Of a stretch of 64,000 nucleotides of DNA, positions 1 to 8,156 are shown one piece after another. The notes beneath the pieces are model-generated. The model saw nothing but the letters and a program-made list of their open reading frames with translations. It had not been told where the DNA came from and searched no databases. Source of the stretch: CAZEIW01 sp964512305 (GTDB lineage: Bacteria > Pseudomonadota > Gammaproteobacteria > Burkholderiales > Burkholderiaceae_F); contig CAZEIW010000026.1 in NCBI GenBank assembly GCA_964512305.1, forward strand, positions 1 to 64,000, in the 5' to 3' direction. The translations under genes and the position numbers were made by a program. How positions within the stretch are numbered: the stretch's first letter is position 1; each line of letters begins with the position of its first letter.

Positions 1-320
1 ATGCCGATCTCGTAGCGCACGCTGGACCCGCCGAGGCGGGCCACGCGCAGGCCGCCGCTGACGACCTGCGGGAAAGCGAGCGGGCGGAAGAAGTTGCAGC
101 CGGTCTCGACCACGAGGCCGATCACGGCGCTGCGCTCGATGTCGAGCGCGCCGCTGCGCACCAGGTATTCGTTGACGACCGTGTCGAAGAAGCTGTAGTA
201 GACGACGTTGTTGACGTGCGCGTAGGCGTCGTTGTCCATCCAGCGCGTCTGCATCGGCAGGAAATGCCGGAACCCGGCGCGCGCGAGCGGCGCGGCACGC
301 TGGCCCGGCGCCTCAGCCAA
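1..320 (-). CDS. acyl-CoA thioesterase, hotdog fold (3' end cut by window edge)
   Basis: This is the N-terminal part of a 4-hydroxybenzoyl-CoA-thioesterase-like protein that would hydrolyse acyl-CoA thioesters in the cytoplasm. The translation contains TRWMDNDAYAHVNN, the hotdog-fold segment that carries the catalytic Asp in this family, followed by VVYYSFFDTVVNEYL. The end of the gene lies outside the window. I chose a TTG start at 320, which overlaps the stop of the upstream deacetylase gene and keeps the conserved residues before the Asp motif. An ATG at 254 would remove the usual N-terminal strand. The overlap implies co-transcription with the deacetylase homologue. The family is clear; the true acyl substrate cannot be read from sequence. 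Confidence 0.8.
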   Translation of the reverse strand, partial: MAEAPGQRAAPLARAGFRHFLPMQTRWMDNDAYAHVNNVVYYSFFDTVVNEYLVRSGALDIERSAVIGLVVETGCNFFRPLAFPQVVSGGLRVARLGGSSVRYEIG

Positions 321-1245
321 GCAGCGGCTCCGCGCCGGCCGCGCGGCGGCGCCCCAGCCAGTGGCGGCGCGCCTCGCGCACCGTATTGAGGTGGATCTCC
401 ACCGTGGTCTCGAGATCGCGCCCGTAGCCGCCGGCCATCGTCACCGCGACCGGCGTCGATCCCACCCAGGCGAGGACCCGCCGGTCGCGCTCGCGCAGTC
501 CGGCGACACTGAGCTTCAGCCGGCCGAGACGGTCGCCTTCGTGAGGATCGGCGCCGGCGAGGTAGATCACGAGATCGGGCTCGAAGCGCGCGGCCACCGC
601 CTGCAGCGCCCGATCGAGCGCGTCCAGGTAGTCGGCGTCGCCGCAGCCGTCGGGCAGCTCGACGTCGAGGCTCCCCGCAACCTTGCGGCGCGGATAGTTG
701 TTGGCCGCATGCAGCGACAGCGTGAACACCCGCGGGTCGCACGCGAAAATCGCCGCCGATCCGTTGCCCTGGTGCACGTCGAGGTCGACCAGCGCCACGC
801 GCCCCGCCGCGCCCTCGGCCTGCATCAGTCGCGCGGCGACCGCGACGTCGTTGAAGACGCAGTAGCCGGCGCCCCGGTCGCGCTGCGCGTGGTGCGCGCC
901 GCCCGCGAGGTTGACCGCGATGCCCGTCTCGAGCGCCGCGCGGCAGGCCGCGATCGTCGCGCCGACCGAATGGCGCGCGCGCTCGACCAGCTGAGGCGAC
1001 CACGCCAGTCCGATCGCGCGCTGCTCGTCGTGCGACAGCGCGCCGCCCGACACGCGGTCGACGTAATCGGGGCAGTGCGCAAGCCCGAGCAGCTCGTCGC
1101 CGGCCGCGTCGCCTTCGAACAGTTCGATGCCCGCCGGTTCGGCCGACACGCGCTCGCGTAGGCGGCGCGACTTGCCGTTGGGAAACCGATGCCCTTCCGG
1201 CAATGGAAGGGCGAAGCGATCGCTGTGGAAAGCCTTCACGCGCAC
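313..1245 (-). CDS. histone deacetylase/acetylpolyamine amidohydrolase family protein
   Basis: The 310-residue protein belongs to the zinc-dependent arginase/deacetylase superfamily, whose bacterial members remove acetyl groups from polyamines, small amides or proteins in the cytoplasm. The catalytic set is visible: the His pair at 118-119 (GGAHHAQ), the zinc ligands D156 and H158 in DLDVHQGNG, D233 in GADPHEGD, and the transition-state Tyr in GGY at 274. Length is normal for a single-domain member. It starts at ATG 1245 and its stop overlaps the TTG start of the thioesterase gene, so the two are probably one transcript. The substrate is unknown. The pairing with a thioesterase is common in proteobacteria but does not define a pathway. 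Confidence 0.88.
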   Translation of the reverse strand: MRVKAFHSDRFALPLPEGHRFPNGKSRRLRERVSAEPAGIELFEGDAAGDELLGLAHCPDYVDRVSGGALSHDEQRAIGLAWSPQLVERARHSVGATIAACRAALETGIAVNLAGGAHHAQRDRGAGYCVFNDVAVAARLMQAEGAAGRVALVDLDVHQGNGSAAIFACDPRVFTLSLHAANNYPRRKVAGSLDVELPDGCGDADYLDALDRALQAVAARFEPDLVIYLAGADPHEGDRLGRLKLSVAGLRERDRRVLAWVGSTPVAVTMAGGYGRDLETTVEIHLNTVREARRHWLGRRRAAGAEPLLG

Positions 1246-1602
1246 CGCGACGGTCGACGGGGAAGCGCCTATGTTGCCAGACCTGGCCCCGCTCGATATG
1301 CTGCGACGCGATAGCCCTCTTCCGACATCGCTGCGCGGCCTTCAGGTGTTAAGATAACTATATGATATTTATACGATTTCATTGCGATCCCAGCGAGCCC
1401 TCCCTCGTTCGCGCCGGCCTTCGGGATCGCTTGACATTTGTGCATTGCCGCATACAATAGCTCTTGTGCATCGCACCACGCACACTGAACCCAACGAACG
1501 CGTCGCTGATCGCCGTAGTGGCAAAGGCGGCGCGTCCGGGTAGAGGCCGCGAAGAATACGCCGACTGAGTCCGAACACCTGAACCGAATTCTGGAGAACC
1601 TC
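1246..1602. other. 357-bp intergenic region between divergent deacetylase and phasin genes
   Basis: No convincing gene is present. The region carries the phasin promoter at 1431-1458 and a leader of about 140 bases before the phasin start codon. The stretch 1350-1400 is locally AT-rich and could hold the promoter of the leftward deacetylase gene, but no clear -35/-10 pair was found for it. Confidence 0.6.
1431..1458 (+). promoter_or_regulatory. sigma-70 promoter of the phasin gene with TGC-rich possible PhaR site
   Basis: TTGACA at 1431-1436 and TACAAT at 1453-1458 are separated by 16 bp, a near-consensus housekeeping promoter. The spacer and flanks contain TGCATTGCCGCA. Known PhaR repressors of phasin genes bind TGC-rich sites that overlap the promoter, so PhaR control is a reasonable inference but is not proven by the sequence. 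Confidence 0.75.
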
Positions 1603-2175
1603 ATGTACGCCGCAACCCCCACTCAACTGGTCGAATTCCAGAAAACCCAACTGGATGCGCTGAATGCCTTCGGCCAGAGCGTCTTCGCCGCCACCGAAAA
1701 GCTGGTGAACCTGAACCTGGCGGCCGCCAAGGCGGTGATGCAGGACTCAGCCGACACGACCCAGACGCTGCTGGCCGCGCGCGACGTGCAGGAACTGCTG
1801 GCGCTGACGAGCGGGCTGGCCCAGCCGGCGCTCGAGAAGGCCGTCAGCTACTCGCGCAACGTCTACGGCATCGTCAGCGGCTCGGGCGCCGAAGTGACGA
1901 AGGTGCTGGAAGCGCAAGTCGCCGAGGGCAACCGCAAGATCGCCGAAATGATCGATTTCGCTGCGAAGAACGCGCCGGCCGGCTCCGAGCCCGCCGTCTC
2001 GATGTTCAAGAGCGCGATCGCGGCGACCAACACGGCGTTCGACACCGTCTCCAAGGCCGCCAAGCAGGCGACCGACTGGGCGGAATCGAATTTCGCCGCC
2101 GCCGCCTCGGCGACGATGAATGCAGCGGCCGCGGCCAACGACGCGGCCAAGGCGAAGGCCAAGAAGGCCGCCTAA
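1603..2175 (+). CDS. phaP: phasin family protein (PHA granule-associated)
   Basis: The 190-residue Ala-rich protein coats polyhydroxyalkanoate granules and controls their number and size. It shows the phasin pattern: an N-terminal QLVEFQKTQLDALNAFGQSV segment, long amphipathic helices without Cys, and a Lys/Ala-rich tail (DAAKAKAKKAA) like those of other betaproteobacterial phasins. GGAG at 1593-1596 precedes the ATG at a good distance. A strong promoter lies upstream and a strong terminator downstream, consistent with an abundant protein. The start of acetoacetyl-CoA reductase at the right edge of the window supports a PHA-accumulating organism. Confidence 0.93.
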   Translation: MYAATPTQLVEFQKTQLDALNAFGQSVFAATEKLVNLNLAAAKAVMQDSADTTQTLLAARDVQELLALTSGLAQPALEKAVSYSRNVYGIVSGSGAEVTKVLEAQVAEGNRKIAEMIDFAAKNAPAGSEPAVSMFKSAIAATNTAFDTVSKAAKQATDWAESNFAAAASATMNAAAAANDAAKAKAKKAA

Positions 2176-2285
2176 GACGAAGAATTCTGTCGGATAGCCT
2201 GCACGCGAACGCCTGATTTTTCGCAATGCAGCGGCGGCGCGCGATGCTAGGCTGACCATAAGGAGTTCCGGCACGCAACGATTGT

Positions 2286-2390
2286 CTCCTTGGCACCACT
2301 AGTTTGGACCTCACGTCCAAACCCCCTTCTGTCTCCTCCTTGGTGGTGCTTTCAGAGCCTGGTCTTCGGACCAGGCTCTTTTTTTTTTTT
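2286..2390 (+). ncRNA. candidate structured small RNA with exposed anti-Shine-Dalgarno loop
   Basis: The stretch folds into an ordered structure by eye. An outer stem pairs 2292-2301 with 2341-2350 (GCACCAC against GTGGTGC plus wobble and A-U extensions). Inside it sits a perfect 8-bp hairpin (GTTTGGAC, loop CTCAC, GTCCAAAC; 2302-2322). The remaining 18 bases, 2323-2340, are all C and U except one G, and contain CUCCUCC, complementary to a Shine-Dalgarno sequence. An independent terminator hairpin follows. This layout matches trans-acting sRNAs that block ribosome binding sites. No strong promoter is visible just upstream, so the RNA may be processed from the phasin 3' UTR. The family was not recognised. 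Confidence 0.55.
2354..2390 (+). terminator. rho-independent terminator
   Basis: A perfect 11-bp stem (2354-2364 with 2369-2379, AGAGCCTGGTC and its complement) is closed by a TTCG tetraloop and followed by an uninterrupted run of 12 T residues. It ends the phasin transcript and the candidate sRNA. Confidence 0.96.
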
Positions 2391-2428
2391 GCAACCGATC
2401 TACTCGGTGAAGGCTGGGCGCGCGCTCG

Positions 2429-4465
2429 TCAATGCGGTGGGGTCGTGCCTCGTTCCGACACCAACACGACGACAGATCGCGCGCCGACCGGATAGGTTCC
2501 GCCATCCCACGCCGGCTCTGATCCGGGCTCGCTGATCTCCGCCGGCGGTAGCAGCGCGGTATCGACCGCGCGCCACCAGGGTCCCGGAACCTGGATCCGG
2601 AACTCGCGCGGATTGGATTCCATGTTGATCAACACATACAGGTTGCAGTCGGAGGCCGGGCGACCGTCGAGGTGATAGGCCAGCGCACGCGAAGACGGGC
2701 CGGTATCCAGCGCGCCTTCGACACCGAACCAGGTCACTTCCTCACGCCAGCCGCGCCCACGTCCGACGGCCGGATGGGCCTTGCGCAGCGCGATCATCCC
2801 TCGGAAGAAACGCAGCAGGTCGGCGTGCGACGTTGCCATCGACCAGTCGAGCCACGTCGTCTCGTTGTCCTGGTTCCAGGGATTGGGATTGCCGCGCTGC
2901 GTGTGCAGAAACTCGTCGCCGGCGACGAACATCGGCGATCCGTTGGCGAGCATCAGCAGCGCGCAGAAGTTGCGTGCCTGACGCTGGCGCAGCTCCGCGA
3001 CCGGGGACGGCACATCGGCCGTGCCGGGCGCGCCGCAATCCCAGCTGTTCTGGCCGTCGTTGGTGTAGCTCACCAGGTCGCACAGATTGAATCCATCGTG
3101 CGAATCGAAGAAATTGACGCTTTGCCAGCGCCGGTACGCCGCCAGCAGGTCGTCCGGGAACACGTCCGTGCTGCCATACAGGCGGGTCGCGACGTCCGCG
3201 ACGAGCCCGGGATTGCCCTTCACGAAACGCCGGACCGTGTCGCGGAAACGGTCGTTCCATTGCGACCAGGCGCAGCCGGGAAACGACCGGCCCATCACAT
3301 AGCCGCTGCCGTCGCCTGACCAGGGCTCTGCAATCAGGCGCATGCCGGCCAGGTCCGGGTCGGCGGAGATCTCGCTGATAATCGGGGGATCGTCGAGATT
3401 CAGGCTGCCATCCTCGTTGCGCAGGAAGATCGAGGCGAGATCGAAGCGGAACCCGTCGACGCCCATTTCGAGCGCCCAGTAGCGCAGGCTGTCGACGACG
3501 AGGTGACGCACGACCGGATGCGCGGTGCGAAGGTCGTTGCCGCATCCGCTGTGGTTGGTGTAGGTGGACGGATCCCCCGCGTCGAGCGCGTAATAGACGG
3601 TGTTGTCGATGCCGCGCAGCGAGTAAGTCGGCCCGTCGTGGCCCATCTCGGTCGTGTGGTTGTAGACCACGTCGAGGATCACTTCGATACCCGCGGCGTG
3701 CAACGCATCGACCATGGCGCGGAACTCCTCCGCCGGCGAGCCGTCGCTGCGCGCGCTTGCATACAGGAGGTGCGGCGAAAAGAAATTCAGCGTCATGTAA
3801 CCCCAGTAGTTGCCCTCGTCCGGATCGAACTGGTGAACCGGGAGCAGCTCGACCGCGGTGACACCGAGTTCCTTGAGGTGAGGGATCTTCGCGACGATCC
3901 CGGCGAAGGTGCCACGAGCGGACGGGTCGACGCGCGAACTCGCGCTGCGCGTGAAGCCGCGCACGTGCATCTCGTAGATGACCAGGTCGTGGTCGTGTCG
4001 CGGTGGCCGTGGTACGCGCGGCGCGGAGGGGGACGAAGATCGCGACGGCAATACGCCCAGCGGCGCACGGCCGTCATTGGGGCCGGGCAAGCATGCAGCA
4101 GCCCGGCTGTGGCCGGGCGGAAAATGAACCCCGCGCGCGTAGGGATCGAGCAGGATCTTTGCCGCGTCGTAGCGCAGTCCCTGCGCCGGGTCGACCGGAC
4201 CTTCGATCCGATAGGCGTAGTAGCGCGCGTCGCCCGCGGTCTGCGCGCGGACCCGTGCATGCCAGACACGGTTCGTCTTGTTGGCGGGGAACTCGAGCGG
4301 GATCGTCACTAGCGGGACCGTCGCGTCCGCCGCACCGTAGAGAAGCAGGGTTACGCGCTCGGCGTCTTTCGCATAGAGGGCGAAGTTGTAGGCCTGCGCC
4401 GCATCCTGCCAGGTCACGCCCAGTGGCAAGGGCGAACCCTCCCATTGATCCGCGATTTCGCTCAT
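2429..4465 (-). CDS. glgX: glycogen debranching enzyme GlgX
   Basis: This 678-residue isoamylase-type GH13 enzyme hydrolyses alpha-1,6 branches of glycogen limit dextrins in the cytoplasm. An N-terminal carbohydrate-binding domain (about 10-115) precedes the catalytic barrel. The GH13 signatures are present: DVVYNHT near 265-271, the nucleophile D342 in GFRFDLASIF, the acid/base E380 in LIAEPW, and HD at 456-457 in FFDSHDGF. The ATG at 4465 begins MSEIADQW. No glg neighbours are in the window, so it appears monocistronic here. It converges on the phasin and sRNA unit, whose terminator separates them. A Pro/Ser-rich insert near 138-158 is an unusual linker. Confidence 0.93.
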   Translation of the reverse strand: MSEIADQWEGSPLPLGVTWQDAAQAYNFALYAKDAERVTLLLYGAADATVPLVTIPLEFPANKTNRVWHARVRAQTAGDARYYAYRIEGPVDPAQGLRYDAAKILLDPYARGVHFPPGHSRAAACLPGPNDGRAPLGVLPSRSSSPSAPRVPRPPRHDHDLVIYEMHVRGFTRSASSRVDPSARGTFAGIVAKIPHLKELGVTAVELLPVHQFDPDEGNYWGYMTLNFFSPHLLYASARSDGSPAEEFRAMVDALHAAGIEVILDVVYNHTTEMGHDGPTYSLRGIDNTVYYALDAGDPSTYTNHSGCGNDLRTAHPVVRHLVVDSLRYWALEMGVDGFRFDLASIFLRNEDGSLNLDDPPIISEISADPDLAGMRLIAEPWSGDGSGYVMGRSFPGCAWSQWNDRFRDTVRRFVKGNPGLVADVATRLYGSTDVFPDDLLAAYRRWQSVNFFDSHDGFNLCDLVSYTNDGQNSWDCGAPGTADVPSPVAELRQRQARNFCALLMLANGSPMFVAGDEFLHTQRGNPNPWNQDNETTWLDWSMATSHADLLRFFRGMIALRKAHPAVGRGRGWREEVTWFGVEGALDTGPSSRALAYHLDGRPASDCNLYVLINMESNPREFRIQVPGPWWRAVDTALLPPAEISEPGSEPAWDGGTYPVGARSVVVLVSERGTTPPH

Positions 4466-4542
4466 CGGTCGATGACACCGTACCGCAGCCGCGATGTCAA
4501 TCCAGAAACTTGCTACTGCCCCTTTCCGTGCCTTTTCTTACT

Positions 4543-7011
4543 TCAGGCGACCGGCTGCCGCGCCTGCCGCCAGTCCGCGAGCGGCAACGGCAGCGTTCCG
4601 CCGGCGGCGTCGCCCTGCGCATAGTCGACGCCGAGCAGCCCTAGCTGCGCCAGCACGCGCTCGCTGTGGGCCGATTCGGCGACCGTCTTGCGCCCGAGCG
4701 CGCGGCACACGCCGCCGATGGCCTCGATCAGCGCGGCGCTGGCCGTGTCGACGTCGATGTTGCGCACCAGGCTGGCGTCGATCTTGACGAACTCGACCGG
4801 CAGGTGCCGGATGCACGAAAAAGAGATCATCGACGAACCGAAGGCGTCGAGCATCGAGCGGCAGCCGAGCTTGCGCATCGCATCGACGAAGCGGCTCGCC
4901 GCCGCCAGGTCGCGCGTGGCCAGGTTCTCGGTGACCTTGAAGCACACCGTCGAAGGCTGCACCCGGTGCAGGGCGAGCTGCTCGCCGACGTAGATCGGCA
5001 GGTCGCCGTCCTCGACCGACATGCCGGAAAGCTCGATGACGCACAGGGCCGGGCCGCTGCCCGCCAGGTCGCGCAGCGCCGCGCACTGCGCCAGGGCGGC
5101 GCGGACGACCCAACGGTCGATCGCGCCGCAAAGCTCGAACCGCTCGGCGGCCGGCATGAACAGCTTCGACGCGACGGGCGCGCCGCCTTCGTCCAGCATG
5201 CACGGCGAAACCTCGATGCGGAACTGCTCGTCGGCCGCCTGCCCGAGGGCGACGATCTGTTGGGCGAGCAGCGTGAAGCGGTCCTGCGACAGCGCCGCCC
5301 GGATACGCTCGATCCACCCGGTGTCGCTCTGGCGCATCGCCCGCTTGGGCTCGCGCGGGTCGTGGACATGGACGCAATTGCGACCCGCATTCTTGGCCAG
5401 GTAGCATGCCTCGTCGGCGGCACGCAAGACCTCGTCGATGCCCGGCGCGGGGTGGCCGACGTCGACCACGCCGATGCTGACGCCCACGCGCAGAAGCTGT
5501 CCCTGCCACGCGAACTTGTGGTTGGCGACGATTTCGCGCAGGCCGTCGGCCACCTTGTACGCGTCCTGCGGCCTGCAGTGCTCGAGCAGGACGCCGAATT
5601 CGTCGCCGCCGAGCCGGGCGAGCGTATCGCCCTCGCGCAGGCGGCTGTGCAGCAGCGGCCCCAGCTGCCGCAGGAGCTCGTCGCCGGCGGCGTGCCCGCC
5701 CAGGTCGTTGACGACCTTGAACTGGTCGAGGTCCAGGAACGCGACCGCGAAGTGGTGCCGGTCGTCGGCGACGCGCGCAAGCAGGTGCGACAGCCGGCGG
5801 TCGAACTCGCGCCTGTTGACGAGCCCGGTCAGGCTGTCGTGCGCCGCCTGGTAGGACAGCTGCGCCGCGCCCAGCTTGCGGTCGGTGACGTCGGTGATCG
5901 AGCCCGCGATCCGCGTGGCCTTGCCGCCGGCGCCGCGCACGCAACGGCCGCGGGCGTGAAACCACCGATATTCGCCGCTCTTCGTCAGCAGGCGGTACTC
6001 GACGTCGTAGGGCACGTCGGACTCGATCTGCTCCGCCAGGGCCCGCCTCGCACGCTCGACATCGTCGGGATGCAGGCGCGATTCGAACTCCTCCCTCAGG
6101 TTCGGCAGCTCCGCGTCGGCGTAGCCGATCAGCTCCTTGCATCGCGGCGAGATGTAGAACTCGCCGCTCATGAGATTCCAATCCCAGATGCCGTCGTCGC
6201 TGCCGGCCACGGCCAGGTCGAAACGCTCCTCGCTCGCCTGCAGGGCGCGCTCGAATTCGACCCCGCGCCGGATCATGCGCCGCGAAAGCACGGTTCCGGC
6301 CAGCGCCGAGAGAAGTGTGGCGGCCAGCACCGTCGCCAGCAGCACATCGCGCGTCCAGCGCGAAGCCTCTCCCAGCGTGTAGGAGAACCGCTCCTCGAGC
6401 GGCGTCAGGGCCGCATTGATCGCGCGGATCCGATCCAGAGTCGGGCGCAGCTCCGCCGGTCCGCGCACGCCGGCCGCGACCTGCGCGTGCAGCGCCCGTG
6501 CGGCATCGTCGAGGGCGGCAATCTGGCGGTCGCCCTCGGCCCAGATGTCGATCACCGCCTCGATGTAGCTGACGTGCCGGAACCACCTGTACAGGCGGAT
6601 CATCCCGGCGATGTCGCGGGCGTGGTTGCGTCCCTGGATGAACCCCTGGCGCACGACCGAGTCGTCCGGTCGCGGCCGCTCGAGTTCGAGCCGCGCCGCG
6701 CGGTCGCCCGCCGGGACGGCGATGTTCGCCAGGTAGCTCTCGTAGTCCTGTTCCAGGCCGCTTTCGGCGTACCGCCCCAGGTACAGGACCGCCTCCTTTT
6801 CGGCCTTCGACCAGAGACTCTCGCCGCCGACATACGCCCTGGCGGCCGACAGCACGTCCATGCTGACGGCGGCGAGCGCCGCCAGCATCGCGGCGATCAG
6901 CAGGAACGGCCAGATGATCGCGAGCAGGCGCAGGTTGACCCGGGCGTTCAGCGCCGCCTCTGCCGCGCCGGCCGGTGTCTCGGATTCCGATCTTGTGTGC
7001 CGCATGAGCAA
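4543..7011 (-). CDS. membrane PAS-GGDEF diguanylate cyclase with degenerate EAL domain
   Basis: The 822-residue protein should make cyclic di-GMP in response to an envelope or cytoplasmic signal. It has a transmembrane helix at about 29-50, a periplasmic region to about 220, a second helix at 222-243, a PAS/PAC domain at 256-378 and a GGDEF domain at about 382-545. The active-site motif GGDEF (468-472) is intact and is preceded by the product-inhibition site R459xxD462. The C-terminal EAL-like domain is decayed: the EAL motif reads IEVSPCM, DDFG reads LDAFG, and the later catalytic Glu region reads VAESAHSE. It is therefore unlikely to be a phosphodiesterase and may be a binding or regulatory module. 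It lies alone between glgX and the apbE operon. Confidence 0.9.
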   Translation of the reverse strand: MLMRHTRSESETPAGAAEAALNARVNLRLLAIIWPFLLIAAMLAALAAVSMDVLSAARAYVGGESLWSKAEKEAVLYLGRYAESGLEQDYESYLANIAVPAGDRAARLELERPRPDDSVVRQGFIQGRNHARDIAGMIRLYRWFRHVSYIEAVIDIWAEGDRQIAALDDAARALHAQVAAGVRGPAELRPTLDRIRAINAALTPLEERFSYTLGEASRWTRDVLLATVLAATLLSALAGTVLSRRMIRRGVEFERALQASEERFDLAVAGSDDGIWDWNLMSGEFYISPRCKELIGYADAELPNLREEFESRLHPDDVERARRALAEQIESDVPYDVEYRLLTKSGEYRWFHARGRCVRGAGGKATRIAGSITDVTDRKLGAAQLSYQAAHDSLTGLVNRREFDRRLSHLLARVADDRHHFAVAFLDLDQFKVVNDLGGHAAGDELLRQLGPLLHSRLREGDTLARLGGDEFGVLLEHCRPQDAYKVADGLREIVANHKFAWQGQLLRVGVSIGVVDVGHPAPGIDEVLRAADEACYLAKNAGRNCVHVHDPREPKRAMRQSDTGWIERIRAALSQDRFTLLAQQIVALGQAADEQFRIEVSPCMLDEGGAPVASKLFMPAAERFELCGAIDRWVVRAALAQCAALRDLAGSGPALCVIELSGMSVEDGDLPIYVGEQLALHRVQPSTVCFKVTENLATRDLAAASRFVDAMRKLGCRSMLDAFGSSMISFSCIRHLPVEFVKIDASLVRNIDVDTASAALIEAIGGVCRALGRKTVAESAHSERVLAQLGLLGVDYAQGDAAGGTLPLPLADWRQARQPVA

Positions 7012-7197
7012 CGAACGCCCGACTCCCCGGCCCCGGGGACAGACCCCGCGCCGCGGCCCGGACTGCCAAGCCGATGGTCGAGTCTGGCCTCAGCGCACCA
7101 GCCGCATCACGCCAAAAGCGGCCGAAATCCTACCTCTATTCCCGGCTTGGGGCCGCGGTCCCGCCGTCTTGCCCCGCCCTTGCGGTTGCCGCGGGCC

Positions 7198-8130
7198 TCA
7201 GCGCTGGCACCAGTAGCGGACGCCGAATTCCTCGAGGAAAGCCTCGGCGCCGGCGCCCTTGAGCATCGCGATCGTCGAAAGCGTCCCGGCCTCGACGCAG
7301 GTCGCGGCGGCGATGGTGACCGAGCGCGGAGCGCCCGGCACCGGCCAGCCGGTGCGCGGATCCAGGATGTGCCCATAGCGGACGCCGTCGCGCTGCAGGA
7401 ACCGGTGCGTATCGCCGCTGGTCGCGAGCGCGCCGCGCGTCAGTTCGAGGATCGCGGCAGGCCCGGCATCATCGCGATCGCGCTCGATCCCGACCTGCCA
7501 GGGACCTGCCGCCAGCGGCCGGCTGGCACGCAAGTCGCCGCCGAAGTTGACCAGGGCCGGCGGCGAGTCGCGGCGATCGACGATTTCGTGCGCGCGGTCG
7601 ACCGCGTATTCCTTGGCGATGCCCCCCAGGTCGATCTCCATCCCCGCCGGCAGCACCACGGTGCCTTCGCCTCGCTGCAGGCGCGAGAAGCCGATCCGCG
7701 CGAGCAGGCGCTCGACCGCCGCCGGCGCCGGCAGGCGGTCCGAGCCGTCGAACGTCCAGCACTCGCGCAGCACGCCCGACGTGATGTCGAACAGCCCCTC
7801 GCTGAGGCGATGGCAGGCGTCGGCGAAGTCGAGCAGGCGCGCGGTCTCGGTGTCGATCGCGACCGCGTGCCCGTTGCTCCGGTTGATCGCGGCGACCGCG
7901 CTGTCGGCGCGATAGCGGCTGAACTTGTGCTCGATCCGGAGGGCTTCGATCGCGGCCGGCCGCGCCAGCTCGAGCGCGAGCGCCGGATCGGCGGTCTCCA
8001 GCAGCACCTCGCACGGCGTCCCCATCGCGGTGAAGCGCACCGCGTGAACGCGCCCCGGGCGCGCTTCGACCGTCAGCGGCGGCGGATCGGCGCGCGCGTC
8101 GGGCGCGCCGTCTGGAACCGTTCCGGACAT
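7198..8130 (-). CDS. apbE: FAD:protein FMN transferase (ApbE family)
   Basis: ApbE enzymes attach FMN from FAD covalently to a Thr or Ser of target proteins, usually outside the cytoplasm. The 310-residue protein has the family motifs MGTPCEV (36-42), DLGGIAKEYAVD (167-178), NFGGDL (195-200), ATSGDTHRF (236-244) and HILDPRTG (254-261). The usual metal-binding AD-LAT segment is changed to CVEAGTLST (278-286), with Gly where I would align the Asp and a Glu two residues earlier. No signal peptide is visible, which is unusual. It is the last gene of a compact operon with DUF3570, DUF4266 and a TlpA-like thioredoxin, 26 bases after DUF3570, suggesting that its target is encoded there. Confidence 0.9.
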   Translation of the reverse strand: MSGTVPDGAPDARADPPPLTVEARPGRVHAVRFTAMGTPCEVLLETADPALALELARPAAIEALRIEHKFSRYRADSAVAAINRSNGHAVAIDTETARLLDFADACHRLSEGLFDITSGVLRECWTFDGSDRLPAPAAVERLLARIGFSRLQRGEGTVVLPAGMEIDLGGIAKEYAVDRAHEIVDRRDSPPALVNFGGDLRASRPLAAGPWQVGIERDRDDAGPAAILELTRGALATSGDTHRFLQRDGVRYGHILDPRTGWPVPGAPRSVTIAAATCVEAGTLSTIAMLKGAGAEAFLEEFGVRYWCQR

Positions 8131-8156
8131 CGGCACGGCCCCTCCTGGCGACCGCG

